Source of the DNA: Cellulophaga sp. HaHaR_3_176
GTDB taxonomy: Bacteria; Bacteroidota; Bacteroidia; Flavobacteriales; Flavobacteriaceae
Length of the DNA stretch: 64,000 nucleotides
Reading direction: 5' to 3'
NCBI RefSeq assembly: GCF_019021925.1
Contig: NZ_CP058990.1
Span: 3,188,001 to 3,252,000 of the forward strand
The notes beneath the pieces were generated by a model. That model saw only the letters and a list, made by a program, of their open reading frames with translations, ran no database searches and was not told the DNA's origin. Below, one piece after another: positions 46,111-55,474 of this stretch. Each line of letters opens with the position of its first letter. Position 1 is the stretch's first letter. The translations under genes and the position numbers were made by a program.

Positions 46111-47748
46111 ATGAAATTTAATCTTTCAAAATCAATTTTAGGGCTAACTATTGGCTCTTTATTATTATCAAGTTGTGGTGGTGCTCCTGTATTAGTAAGC
46201 ACTCCTTTAGAAAACATAGATACAGTACCTTTAAAAGTTACAGACCTAACTGATGCTCAGAAAAAAACTTGGGGTCATGCCGATTTACTTATAGATACCA
46301 TACCTGGTATGGCTGTAGAAAGAGCTTATGCTGATATTATAAAAAACAACAAAGGAGAAAAGGTTATTGTTGCTGTTTTAGATTCTGGTATGGATTTAAA
46401 GCATGAAGATTTAGTAAATGTACTTTGGACCAATACTAAAGAAATACCTGGCAATAATATTGATGATGATAAAAACGGATATATTGATGATATACATGGG
46501 TATAACTTTTTAGGAGAATCATACAATGAGCAATTAGAGCTTACACGTATTGTAAAACTTAAGTTAGGTGATGAAGCTATGCAGGCATCTGCTAAAGCTG
46601 CTTTAGATAAAAAGCTTGCCGAAGCTCTAAAAAATAAAGAGTATTATGAGCAAATTTTACAAACCGTAAAAACGGCTGATGCTGGTATTCAAAAAGAGTT
46701 AGGTAAAACTACATACACTAAAGAAGACGTTGCTGCTATTAAGCCTGCAGATGAGACTATGCAACAATATGCTGGAATGATTCTTCAAGTATATACTTTT
46801 GCTGAAGATGTTCCTAGTTTTATTAAAGACATTTCTGGTGGTGTTACACAAATTACAGATCAATTAAACTACAATTTAAAAGTAGATTTTGATGGTAGAA
46901 CTGCTGTTGGAGATAACCCATACGATATAAAAGATATACAATACGGAAACGGAAACCCACAACAACGTTTTGATGACGAAAGCCATGGTACTCACGTAGC
47001 TGGTATTATTGGTGCCCAACGCGGTAATGGTAAAGGTGTTGATGGTGTTGCTAATAATGTAGCCTTAATGAGTATTAGAGCTGTACCAAATGGCGATGAA
47101 TACGATAAGGACATTGCATTAGGTATACGTTATGCTGTTGATAATGGTGCTAAAATTATTAATGGTAGTTTCGGTAAATCATTTTCTCCTAATGCCGAAT
47201 GGGTTTACGATGCTATTAAATATGCAGCGTCCAAAGATGTATTATTTATTCATGCAGCTGGTAATGATGGCGAAAATTTAGACGATCCTACAAATCCTAA
47301 TTTCCCTAATGACCAAGTGAATAATGGTGCTGAAATAGCAGATAATGTTATTACTGTAGGTTCTATCGCAAGAAAATATGGTTCTGAGTTAGTTTCTTCT
47401 TTCTCAAATTACGGAACAATTAATGTAGATGTTTTTGCACCTGGTAGCGATATTTATGCTACAATGCCTGGTAACAAATACGATTTTAATAGTGGTACAT
47501 CAATGGCTGCACCTGGTGTTGCTGGTGTTGCTGCATTAATACGGTCTCAATACCCTAAATTAAAAGCTGAAGAGGTTAAAAAAATAATCATGCAGTCTGG
47601 TTTAACAACTAAAGTAAAAGTTATAGTTTCAGGCGATCCTGCAAAATCTAGCGAATTTGCTACCTTATCTAAATCTGGTAAAATGATAAATGCATATAAT
47701 GCACTTATACTTGCTAGCCAAGTAACCGCGGGTAGCGTTAAGTTATAA
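46111..47748 (+). CDS. S8 (subtilisin-like) serine protease lipoprotein
   Basis: This 545-residue protein has a lipoprotein signal (LLLSSCGGAP) and the catalytic triad Asp91 (VLDSGMD), His292 (ESHGTHVAG) and Ser464 (NSGTSMAAPG). About 200 residues separate Asp and His, against about 35 in subtilisin. The insertion is lysine- and glutamate-rich and helical (about 140-235). It is expected on the cell envelope. A strong terminator follows. Confidence 0.9.
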   Translation: MKFNLSKSILGLTIGSLLLSSCGGAPVLVSTPLENIDTVPLKVTDLTDAQKKTWGHADLLIDTIPGMAVERAYADIIKNNKGEKVIVAVLDSGMDLKHEDLVNVLWTNTKEIPGNNIDDDKNGYIDDIHGYNFLGESYNEQLELTRIVKLKLGDEAMQASAKAALDKKLAEALKNKEYYEQILQTVKTADAGIQKELGKTTYTKEDVAAIKPADETMQQYAGMILQVYTFAEDVPSFIKDISGGVTQITDQLNYNLKVDFDGRTAVGDNPYDIKDIQYGNGNPQQRFDDESHGTHVAGIIGAQRGNGKGVDGVANNVALMSIRAVPNGDEYDKDIALGIRYAVDNGAKIINGSFGKSFSPNAEWVYDAIKYAASKDVLFIHAAGNDGENLDDPTNPNFPNDQVNNGAEIADNVITVGSIARKYGSELVSSFSNYGTINVDVFAPGSDIYATMPGNKYDFNSGTSMAAPGVAGVAALIRSQYPKLKAEEVKKIIMQSGLTTKVKVIVSGDPAKSSEFATLSKSGKMINAYNALILASQVTAGSVKL

Positions 47749-47755
47749 ATAGTAT

Positions 47756-47789
47756 TATAAAGGGAGTAGGTAAAACTACTCCCTTTATA
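47756..47789 (+). terminator. Terminator after the S8 protease gene
   Basis: A 14-bp perfect stem (AAAGGGAGTAG/CTACTCCCTTT plus three A-T pairs) with a 6-nt loop lies 8 bp after the stop codon. It is followed by an AT-rich stretch, not a pure T-tract. Confidence 0.6.
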
Positions 47790-47815
47790 TTTAAAAGTAA
47801 ACTCAAATTATTCCA

Positions 47816-49666
47816 ATGAAAAAATTAATCTTACCTCTACTAATCTTATTATTTACAACAAGTTCTGTTATTAGTCAAAACACAAATTATTGGCAACAAC
47901 ATGTAGATTATAGTATGGATGTTGCTATGGATGTGGAAACATATCAATATACAGGAACACAAAAACTAGTTTATACTAATAATTCTACTGATGATTTAAA
48001 CCGAGTATATTATCATTTGTATTTCAATGCTTTTCAACCAGGTAGCGAAATGGATAGTAGGCTTCAAGATATTGAAGATCCTGATGGTAGAATGATGGAA
48101 GACAAAAAAAGCAGAATTGCTAGTTTGGCACCTAATGAAATTGGTTTTTTAAAAGTAAAATCTTTAAAACAAGATGGCAAAGCGCTAACGTTTAAAGAAG
48201 AAGGTACTGTTTTAGTTGTTGAGTTAAATACTCCTATACCTGCTGGTGGTAAAGTTACTTTTGATATGGAGTTTGATGGTCAAGTACCATTACAAGTACG
48301 TAGATCGGGTCGTAATAGTAGCGAAGGTGTTGCTTTATCAATGAGCCAATGGTACCCGAAAATGGCAGAGTATGATTTTGAAGGTTGGCATGCAGACCCT
48401 TATATTGCTCGTGAATTTCATGGTGTTTGGGGTGATTTTGATGTAAAATTAACTATCGATAAAAATTATACCGTTGGTGGTACGGGTTATTTGCAAAACC
48501 CACAAGAAATTGGTCATGGATATGAAGCTCCAGGAACCAAAGTAAAAAAGCAAAAAGGAAAAACACTTACTTGGCATTTTAAAGCTCCTATGGTTCACGA
48601 TTTTATGTGGGCTGCTGACCCGGAGTATGTTCATGATACATTACAGGTAGAAAATGGGCCAATGCTACATTTTTTATATAAAAAAGATCCTAAGCTTGCT
48701 GAAAACTGGAAAAACCTACAGCCCAAAACTGCTGAAATGATGAAGTTTTTCAGTACAAATGTTGGTAAATACCCATACGATCAATATTCTGTAATACAAG
48801 GTGGCGATGGTGGTATGGAGTATGCTATGGCGACACTTATTACTGGCGATCGTAAATTCGGAAGCCTTGTCGGTGTTACTGCTCATGAGCTTGCACACTC
48901 TTGGTTTCAACATATATTAGCCACCAACGAGGTTAAACATGAGTGGATGGATGAAGGTTTTACAACTTTTATTTCTACACTGTGTATGAATGAAATTATG
49001 AACCAAGGGAAAAATAATCCTTTTGAAAATTCATATAACGGATATTACCATTTGGTAAAATCTGGTAAAGAACAACCGCAAACAACACATGCCGATCGTT
49101 ATGCTGAGAATATGCCATATAGTGTTGCTGCTTACAGTAAAGGTTCAATCTTTTTATCGCAATTAGGCTATGTAATTGGTCAAGATAAATTAATGGAAAC
49201 TCTTAAAAAATATTATCAAGATTTTAAATTTAAGCATCCTGTACCCAACGATATAAAAAGAACTGCCGAAAAGGTTTCTGGCATAGAGTTAGATTGGTAT
49301 TTGATGGATTGGACTCAAACAACAAATACAATCGATTATAGTATTAGTGAGGTTACTGAAGATGCTAATACAACAAAAATATCTTTAGAACGTATTGGTT
49401 TAATGCCAATGCCTGTTGATGTATTAGTTGCTTATGAAGATGGTACACAAGAAATTTTTTATGCGCCTTTACGAATGATGCGTGGTGAAAAAGAAAATCC
49501 ATATCCGAATTTAAAAAGAACAGTTATTGACGATTGGGCTTGGGCAAACCCTACATACACATTCACGGTAAACAAGCCACTTTCAGCTATTAAAGCTGTG
49601 GTTATAGACCCGTCACAATTAATGGCAGATATTAATGCTGAAAATAACGTTTGGCAAAAGCAATAA
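47816..49666 (+). CDS. M1-family zinc metallopeptidase
   Basis: This 616-residue protein has a signal peptide (LILPLLILLFTTSSVISQ), an N-terminal beta domain, the exopeptidase-like motif GGMEYAM in place of GAMEN, and the zinc site HELAH (357-361) with Glu380. It removes N-terminal amino acids from peptides outside the cytoplasm. The M1 C-terminal helical domain is shortened, as in many Bacteroidota members. Confidence 0.9.
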   Translation: MKKLILPLLILLFTTSSVISQNTNYWQQHVDYSMDVAMDVETYQYTGTQKLVYTNNSTDDLNRVYYHLYFNAFQPGSEMDSRLQDIEDPDGRMMEDKKSRIASLAPNEIGFLKVKSLKQDGKALTFKEEGTVLVVELNTPIPAGGKVTFDMEFDGQVPLQVRRSGRNSSEGVALSMSQWYPKMAEYDFEGWHADPYIAREFHGVWGDFDVKLTIDKNYTVGGTGYLQNPQEIGHGYEAPGTKVKKQKGKTLTWHFKAPMVHDFMWAADPEYVHDTLQVENGPMLHFLYKKDPKLAENWKNLQPKTAEMMKFFSTNVGKYPYDQYSVIQGGDGGMEYAMATLITGDRKFGSLVGVTAHELAHSWFQHILATNEVKHEWMDEGFTTFISTLCMNEIMNQGKNNPFENSYNGYYHLVKSGKEQPQTTHADRYAENMPYSVAAYSKGSIFLSQLGYVIGQDKLMETLKKYYQDFKFKHPVPNDIKRTAEKVSGIELDWYLMDWTQTTNTIDYSISEVTEDANTTKISLERIGLMPMPVDVLVAYEDGTQEIFYAPLRMMRGEKENPYPNLKRTVIDDWAWANPTYTFTVNKPLSAIKAVVIDPSQLMADINAENNVWQKQ

Positions 49667-49691
49667 TTTAAAATTAAACGAATTAAAAAAA

Positions 49692-49726
49692 GACCCAAAG
49701 TATACATTATACCTTGGGTCTTTTTT
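49692..49726 (+). terminator. Terminator after the M1 peptidase gene
   Basis: GACCCAAAGTATA and TACCTTGGGTC pair across a short loop (49692-49720, one G-U pair), followed by a run of six T. Six A before it allow weak action in the other direction. Confidence 0.8.
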
Positions 49727-49862
49727 ATTTATAGATTTATTTAAAAGAATCACTTTTAAAATGGGTTAATGGCTATTTTAAATAAATATAAACCTAAACA
49801 GTATCTTTGTAACATACATTTTACTGTTGTTTATTTATAGACTACAATACCAATATAATTAC

Positions 49863-50264
49863 GTGGAAAACACAACTGATTTTAAATACTCTAGAGCCGA
49901 AAAATTAAAGAGCAAAAAACTCTTTGAATTACTATTTACAGAAGGCAAAAGCATTTCAAGTTTTCCATTACGCTTAATTTATGTGCAAACAGATTTAAAA
50001 GATGGTGTACAGGTAAAAGCAGGCGTATCAGTATCTAAACGAAAATTTAAAAACGCTACCCAACGTAACCGAATTAAAAGAGTTTTACGAGAAGCTTATA
50101 GGCTCAATAAATCTATAGTGCTTAACAATAGTACAAGTAAGTATGCGTTGTTAATTTTATACCTTGGTAAAGAAATGCCTGTAAGCGCAGATGTTAATGC
50201 GGCAACAGTTTTGCTTCTTGAAAAATTTATAAAAAAAATAGGCAATTCTGATACTGCCTTGTAA
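49863..50264 (+). CDS. rnpA: Ribonuclease P protein component
   Basis: This 133-residue basic protein has the RNase P protein motif KRKFKNATQRNRIKRVLREA (residues about 60-79). I chose GTG 49863, which starts VENTTDFKYSRAEKLKS; an in-frame TTG at 49827 would add a non-conserved stretch. It binds the RnpB RNA to mature tRNA 5' ends. The S41 protease gene follows 33 bp later, a common flavobacterial order. Confidence 0.9.
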   Translation: MENTTDFKYSRAEKLKSKKLFELLFTEGKSISSFPLRLIYVQTDLKDGVQVKAGVSVSKRKFKNATQRNRIKRVLREAYRLNKSIVLNNSTSKYALLILYLGKEMPVSADVNAATVLLLEKFIKKIGNSDTAL

Positions 50265-50297
50265 AAATATTTTTCTGATTATTAAATGATTTGAAAC

Positions 50298-51938
50298 ATG
50301 AAAAATTTGATTAAAAAACGAGTTCTAATTCCTGTTTTTGCACTTGTATTTATAATTGTTGGTAGTAGTTTTAAAAGCGATTTTTTCGAAATCGCGAAGC
50401 AAATAGAAATTTTCACGACACTATTTAAAGAGCTCAACATGAATTATGTTGATGAGACGAACCCTGCTGAATTAATGGATACTGCTATTAAAAGCATGTT
50501 AGAAGATTTAGACCCTTATACTCGATTTTTAAACGAACAAGATGTAGAGGCTTATAAAATTAACAATGCAGGCGAGTACTCCGGTATTGGTTCAATTGTA
50601 CGAGCTTATAAAGATAAATTAGTAATCGTTGAACCATATAAAAACAACCCTGCCGACAAAGCTGGTTTAAAAGCTGGTTTAAAAGCTGGAGACGAGATTA
50701 TACAAATTGGAGACATACTCGTTAAAGATTTTGACGATAACGCTACAGAGCTCTTAAAAGGTTCAAATAACACAAGTGTAACTGTTATTTACAAAAGGCA
50801 AGGCGAAACAAAAACAACAACTATAACTCGTGAAGCTATTGAGGTAGATGCTGTGCCATACTATAAAATGGTAAATGAAAATACAGGGTATATAGTATTA
50901 TCAAAATTCAACCAAAAAGCATCAGAGCAAACCAAAGCTGCTTTAATTACTTTAAAAAATAAAGGAGCTGAAAAAATTATTTTAGATTTAAGAGGTAACC
51001 CTGGTGGTTTACTTTCTGAAGCGATTAATGTAACCAACCTTTTTGTACCTAAAGGAGAGTTAATTGTTACTACCAAATCAAAGGTCAAAAAATTTAATTC
51101 AGAATATAAAACCAAAAACCAACCTGTAGATACGGATATACCTTTGGTTGTTTTGGTAAATGGTAGTAGTGCTTCGGCAAGTGAAATTGTTTCTGGTAGT
51201 TTGCAAGATTTAGATCGAGCGGTAATTATAGGTGCACGTAGCTTTGGAAAAGGCTTAGTACAACGGCCTTTAAAATTAACGTATGGCACACAACTTAAAG
51301 TAACCATTTCGCGCTATTATACACCTTCGGGTAGGTGCATACAATCTTTAGATTATTGGAATAGAGATGATAATAATAAAGCGGTAAAAACTACTGATAT
51401 ACATGATTTTAAAACGCGTAATGGCCGCAAGGTACAAGATGGTGGCGGTGTTTTGCCCGATATAGAAATAACAGCTCTTAAAACCAACACACTTACTAAA
51501 GCATTATTAATAGAAAACGTGATTTTCGATTATGCTACCGAGTATTATTATAAAAATAAAATTGATGCTGTTGAGGATTTTAAATTTTCAGATGCTGATT
51601 TTGAAGTTTTTAAAAACCACGTAAAATCGACTGGGTTTACTTTTGAAACTGAAACAGAAAAAGCACTTAATAAAGCAATGACGCTTAACGGCAGCGACCT
51701 GTTAGATAGTAGCGTACAAGAAAAATACCGTAGTTTACTAGCTGAAATAAATGCGAAGAAAATTACAGGCCTCGATACTTCTAAAAAAGAAATTTCTAAG
51801 CAATTAGAAGACGAAATTGTAAAACGCTATTTTTATAATGATGGTCTTTACGATTTTTACTTGACACATGACCAAGCTATTTTAACCGCTAATGAATTGT
51901 TGCTTGATGCTGCCAAATACAAAGCTATCCTAAAATAA
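50298..51938 (+). CDS. S41-family C-terminal processing protease
   Basis: This 546-residue protein has an N-terminal signal/anchor (VLIPVFALVFIIVGSS), a PDZ domain at about 90-175 (GEYSGIGSIVRAY, GLKAGDEIIQIGD) and the S41 catalytic core with a Ser within GSSASASE (289-296) and Lys318 in FGKG. A direct repeat AGLK-AGLK lies in the PDZ loop (near 122-129). It cleaves proteins in the periplasm. The C-terminal 150 residues form an extra helical domain. Confidence 0.9.
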   Translation: MKNLIKKRVLIPVFALVFIIVGSSFKSDFFEIAKQIEIFTTLFKELNMNYVDETNPAELMDTAIKSMLEDLDPYTRFLNEQDVEAYKINNAGEYSGIGSIVRAYKDKLVIVEPYKNNPADKAGLKAGLKAGDEIIQIGDILVKDFDDNATELLKGSNNTSVTVIYKRQGETKTTTITREAIEVDAVPYYKMVNENTGYIVLSKFNQKASEQTKAALITLKNKGAEKIILDLRGNPGGLLSEAINVTNLFVPKGELIVTTKSKVKKFNSEYKTKNQPVDTDIPLVVLVNGSSASASEIVSGSLQDLDRAVIIGARSFGKGLVQRPLKLTYGTQLKVTISRYYTPSGRCIQSLDYWNRDDNNKAVKTTDIHDFKTRNGRKVQDGGGVLPDIEITALKTNTLTKALLIENVIFDYATEYYYKNKIDAVEDFKFSDADFEVFKNHVKSTGFTFETETEKALNKAMTLNGSDLLDSSVQEKYRSLLAEINAKKITGLDTSKKEISKQLEDEIVKRYFYNDGLYDFYLTHDQAILTANELLLDAAKYKAILK

Positions 51939-51963
51939 TTTTTTATTTACTTATATTTAAAAG

Positions 51964-51993
51964 ATGGATAACCGTAATAGTACGGTTATCCAT
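51964..51993. other. Perfect hairpin at the left edge of the cassette array
   Basis: ATGGATAACCGTA (51964-51976) and TACGGTTATCCAT (51981-51993) form a 13-bp perfect stem with a 4-nt loop. It starts 25 bp after the S41 stop codon and ends 2 bp before the first cassette core (51996). It may end transcription of the S41 gene, although no T-tract follows, or it may be the array's insertion point. Confidence 0.55.
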
Positions 51994-52007
51994 ACGTTAC
52001 CTACAAT

Positions 52008-52526
52008 ATGAAAAAACTGACTCCTAGAGAAGAAAGAAATGAAAGATTAATAAGCTTTGGAATTTCAAATCAATTTTTATCCAACATTGGAAAAATTGAT
52101 GAATTAGAATTTTTGATTGAAGACCCTAAAGGAGCTTATTTTTATTTCCCTACAATGGATTATAAAATATTTTCTGGATTTGAGGTAACACCAATTTTCG
52201 ATTCTGGCGAGACTTTTTATGCGTTATTTGAAGATAACAATTTGAGTAAAATAGTCAAATTTGAACTTGAAAATGATAAAATTTATTTTGATTATGGACA
52301 AAATTGGAAATTACTACTTCTAAGTATTATGATTAATCTATTTGACCAATATCTAGAAAATGAAATAAGTAAAAATAGATTTATTGAAATTGGGAACAAA
52401 ATAGGTTTTGAAAAATCCTCTGAATTGTTTGACCTTAGGGATTTACCTGTTGAAGAATTAAATAAAAAATTTGAAGACAATGAAAAATGGGAACTTGAAA
52501 TAGCAGAAAAATTAAAAATACTGTAG
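52008..52526 (+). CDS. Unknown protein, first cassette gene
   Basis: I do not recognise this 172-residue acidic protein. It has no signal peptide or membrane helix. The middle part (EVTPIFDSGETFYALFED, then KIVKFELENDKIYFDYGQNW) reads like an alpha/beta protein of the SUKH/Smi1 type, a weak resemblance. Its stop codon TAG lies inside the inverse core TGTAGGTAAC of the repeat that follows, and its ATG lies 2 bp after the core TTACCTACA at the cassette start. Confidence 0.65.
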   Translation: MKKLTPREERNERLISFGISNQFLSNIGKIDELEFLIEDPKGAYFYFPTMDYKIFSGFEVTPIFDSGETFYALFEDNNLSKIVKFELENDKIYFDYGQNWKLLLLSIMINLFDQYLENEISKNRFIEIGNKIGFEKSSELFDLRDLPVEELNKKFEDNEKWELEIAEKLKIL

Positions 52527-52722
52527 GTAACAAAAGCTATAATTAATGCGAAGTTTAGTGTTCAATTCAAAGTTTTGTGTATTTTTTCTAAGTCCGTCAA
52601 ATCATTTTGATTTGACTTTCGAACAAAAAAGATAAAGGCAAACAAAATGCTTTGCCTCGTGCTAAACTGAAAGTCTCTGACTTTTTATTCTCGCACTAAC
52701 CATAGCTAAAACATTGGCGGTA
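52522..52722 (+). repeat. attC-like site 1
   Basis: This 201-bp structured repeat starts with TGTAGGTAAC followed by AAA and ends with TTGGCGGTA. Arms AGCTATAATTAATGCGA (left) and TCGCACTAACCATAGCT (right) pair at 14 of 17 positions. Inside is the hairpin GTCAAATC/GATTTGAC (52596-52616), 64 nt from the end of the inverse core, and a second small hairpin near 52670-52685. Layout and length match the repeats at 55248 and 56292. Confidence 0.6.
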
Positions 52723-52742
52723 ATTTTGACCCGTCCTGAAAT

Positions 52743-53138
52743 ATGTATACAAAACACTTCAAGTATATGTATAAAAATGATGGATATGTAAAACGCTATA
52801 GTGAAAGCTTTAAGCTCAAAGTCTTGGCAGAACTTACCAAAGGAAACCATTCCAAAAGACAAATTGCATTAACTTACGGTATTCAATCCAGTACTATAAA
52901 CGTATGGATCAAAAAGTATGATCGTAAAGATTTAATGAATACCCGTGTAACCGTGCAAACAGACGATGAACTTTCCCGTATCAAAGCCCTTCAAAAAGAG
53001 CTCAATCAACTTAAGGACCTTCTCATTAAAAAGGACCTGGACAAACTGGTGACCGATAGCTATCTCGAGGTAGCGGCCGAGAACCTAGGCTATAGAGATG
53101 TTGAAGAATTAAAAAAAAACTTAAACATAAAGCCCTAA
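52743..53138 (+). CDS. IS3-family transposase OrfA
   Basis: This 131-residue protein has an N-terminal helix-turn-helix (YSESFKLKVLAELTKGNHSK, IALTYGIQSSTINVWI) and a leucine-rich coiled coil (about 78-100), as is usual for OrfA. It overlaps orfB by 1 bp at TAATG. A run of nine A shortly before its end (near 53109) could allow frameshifting into a fused OrfAB. Confidence 0.9.
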   Translation: MYTKHFKYMYKNDGYVKRYSESFKLKVLAELTKGNHSKRQIALTYGIQSSTINVWIKKYDRKDLMNTRVTVQTDDELSRIKALQKELNQLKDLLIKKDLDKLVTDSYLEVAAENLGYRDVEELKKNLNIKP

Positions 53139-53995
53139 TGAAAGTAGCACCGATAAACCGTAATGAAAGGCTCTATTCAATTTGTACTATCTGTAATGCC
53201 TTTGATCTGAAAAGAGATGCCTATTACAAATTCCAAAAACGTTTTGTTATCAAAAAACAGATAGAACAAGATGTAATCCAACTTGTTCGGGAAAGTAGAA
53301 GAACACTACCTCGAGAAGGTACCAGAAAACTCATGAGATCATTAAAAAATGAGTTTCAAAAGTACGACCTTAAAGTCGGTAGAGACCAGCTGTTCCGTAT
53401 CCTAAGAGAAAATCGATTACTCGTTAGAAGAAAAAAATATTCTTCTAGAACCACAAATTCATATCACCGGTTTTACAAGTATGGCAATATTATAAAAGAC
53501 TTGAAAATCAATAGACCTAATCAAGTCTGGGCTTCCGATATAACCTACATCAGAACCATTAAAGGATTCTGTTACCTAGCATTGATCACGGACATGTACT
53601 CACGTAAAATCGTTGGATATGACCTAAGTGATAGCCTAGAACTAAAAGGGTGTGTCAGAGCTTTAAATAAGGCTATTTACAATGCTAAAAACATTGACCA
53701 ACTTATTCATCACTCGGACAGAGGTATTCAATATTGCAGTAACGTCTATACCCAAATACTAAAAAGAAAGAAAATTAAAATCAGTATGACTGAAGAAAAC
53801 CATTGCTATGAAAACGCCCTAGCAGAAAGGGTAAACGGTATTCTAAAAGATGAATTCTATCTTGACCAAACCTTTACCAGCGTGATACATGCTAAAAAAG
53901 CAGCAAAAAATGCAATCAAATTATACAACTCTAAAAGATTGCATTTATCTTTAGATTATAAAACACCTAATTACGTGCATCAATATGCCGCTTAA
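53138..53995 (+). CDS. IS3-family transposase OrfB (DDE)
   Basis: This 285-residue transposase has an HTH_21 region (about 45-100) and an rve catalytic core with Asp in WASDITYI, Asp in HHSDRGIQY and Glu in NALAERVNG. The last two are 35 residues apart, the DD(35)E spacing of IS3. The frame is intact, so the element may be active. Confidence 0.93.
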   Translation: MKVAPINRNERLYSICTICNAFDLKRDAYYKFQKRFVIKKQIEQDVIQLVRESRRTLPREGTRKLMRSLKNEFQKYDLKVGRDQLFRILRENRLLVRRKKYSSRTTNSYHRFYKYGNIIKDLKINRPNQVWASDITYIRTIKGFCYLALITDMYSRKIVGYDLSDSLELKGCVRALNKAIYNAKNIDQLIHHSDRGIQYCSNVYTQILKRKKIKISMTEENHCYENALAERVNGILKDEFYLDQTFTSVIHAKKAAKNAIKLYNSKRLHLSLDYKTPNYVHQYAA

Positions 53996-54067
53996 AACTA
54001 ATATTAATCTGTAGCCGTATTTTAGGACGTGACATTTAACAAGACCATTGCATAAATCAAGAACTTA

Positions 54068-55285
54068 ATGAAAAAGAACATTTTAATTTTTCTAATCTTA
54101 CTTGCGAGCAATTCATATGCTCAAAAGGTAGATTTGAACATTGGAGAAACAAAAACCAAAAACTACTTTGAAAAAATAACCTTCGAGTTTGTAAAAGAAA
54201 AAATTTTAATCCCTGTAAAAATTGAAGGAAAAACATATCGCTTTATACTGGACACGGGGTCGCCGAACGTAATTTCAAAAGAGATTTATGATTTAATAAA
54301 ACCAAAATTAATAAAGTCCATACCGATAAGTGATGCCAATGGTAATGAAAAAAATATGGACGTAGTGTTATTGAATAAACTGGAAATTGGAAATGTAACT
54401 TTTGAACAAACTGCAACTTTGGTTTATGATTTAAACTCAAATCCAATTTTTGAATGTTCAGGTGCTGACGGTTTTATTGGAAGTAATATGTTACGAAATT
54501 CAATAATCCAAATCGACAACAAGAAAAAAACAGTTCTCTTAACCGATAACCTCAAGAATCTTTCCGTAAATAAAAAAGAATCTAATAAAATTCAACTTAC
54601 AGAAACACAAAGTTCGCCGTTCGTATGGATTAAGTTCAAAGGAAAAAACAAAGGTAAAGAACAAGTCTTAATCGATACTGGTGCAGATGGAATATATGAT
54701 ATTGCCAAAGACAATTATGGTGTTTTTAGAGAAGAAAACATATTTGAAATATTAGGAGAAAGTGAAGGAGCTTCGAGTATTGGTATTTTTGGAGGAGCTT
54801 CAAAAAACACTCATTTTAAGCTTCTACTACCAATATTAGAAATTAATGGTACGGAACTGAATAATATAATTACAGAAACCACAAATGATGATAATTCCAG
54901 AATTGGGGCTGAATTACTCGAATATGGAATTATTACAATTGACTACATTAATAAAAGATTCTATTTCAGTCCAAACACTTCGGACAAAAATACTGCCAAA
55001 CCTGATTATGGTTTTACCAGAACTTTAAAGGACAATAAACTCGTCGTAGGTTTTGTATGGGACAAGAGTTTACTAACTAAAATTAAATATGGAGACGCAA
55101 TTATCGCCGTAAATCAAATGGAATTGAACGAATCCAACTTCTGTGAAGTAATAAATCAAATTACGGAATCTAAAGAAAACAAACCGATTACCTTTAAAAT
55201 AAAATCAGACGAAGGAAAAATAACTGACATAGAAATCGAAAAAAAACTACCGCCAACAATGTATAAAAAAAATAGGGTGGAATAG
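54068..55285 (+). CDS. Retropepsin-like aspartic protease with PDZ domain, second cassette gene
   Basis: This 405-residue protein has a signal peptide (MKKNILIFLILLASNSYAQ) and two aspartic-protease lobes with FILDTGSPNV (near 60-69) and VLIDTGADGI (near 201-210), each giving one catalytic Asp. A C-terminal PDZ-like domain follows (about 320-400; LVVGFVWDKS, KYGDAIIAVNQ). It is expected in the periplasm. Its 3' end runs into the attC-like repeat: the codons for PPTMYKKNRVE lie in the repeat's left arm. Confidence 0.82.
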   Translation: MKKNILIFLILLASNSYAQKVDLNIGETKTKNYFEKITFEFVKEKILIPVKIEGKTYRFILDTGSPNVISKEIYDLIKPKLIKSIPISDANGNEKNMDVVLLNKLEIGNVTFEQTATLVYDLNSNPIFECSGADGFIGSNMLRNSIIQIDNKKKTVLLTDNLKNLSVNKKESNKIQLTETQSSPFVWIKFKGKNKGKEQVLIDTGADGIYDIAKDNYGVFREENIFEILGESEGASSIGIFGGASKNTHFKLLLPILEINGTELNNIITETTNDDNSRIGAELLEYGIITIDYINKRFYFSPNTSDKNTAKPDYGFTRTLKDNKLVVGFVWDKSLLTKIKYGDAIIAVNQMELNESNFCEVINQITESKENKPITFKIKSDEGKITDIEIEKKLPPTMYKKNRVE

Positions 55286-55450
55286 TGCTTAAAAAAAGGC
55301 TTAGGCGTATTTGCGAAGGCGCCAAATCTTTTGATTTGGCTTTTAGAAAAATAAGATAAAAACAAAATGCAAAAGTTTTGGCTTGTAGATAAACGGAAAG
55401 GCAATCGCTTTCCGACTGCCCTACTTTTCTTATACTAACCATTAGGTGTC
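55248..55450 (+). repeat. attC-like site 2
   Basis: This 203-bp structured repeat starts TACCGCCAAC followed by AATGTATAA and ends in TTAGGTGTC. It contains the hairpin GCCAAATC/GATTTGGC (55321-55340), 64 nt from the inverse core AAC, and a second hairpin CGGAAAG/CTTTCCG (near 55394-55414). The left part, which includes the stop codon of the retropepsin gene, resembles site 3 (AACAA-GTATAAAA...TAGTGCTTAAA...AAAGG). Confidence 0.6.
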
Positions 55451-55474
55451 ATTAAAAAACAACCTCATAAATAA

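Larger units (their letters stand above)
52727..54034 (+). mobile_element. IS3-family insertion sequence
   Basis: The element is 1308 bp. Terminal inverted repeats begin TGACCCGTCCTGAAATA on the left and TGTCACGTCCTAAAATA on the right (reading inward), matching at 14 of 17 positions. A 3-bp TTT target duplication (52724-52726 and 54035-54037) is consistent with IS3 but weak in AT-rich DNA. It carries two genes, orfA and orfB. Removing it joins the cassette core TTGGCGGTAATTT to the leader of the retropepsin gene. Confidence 0.88.
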
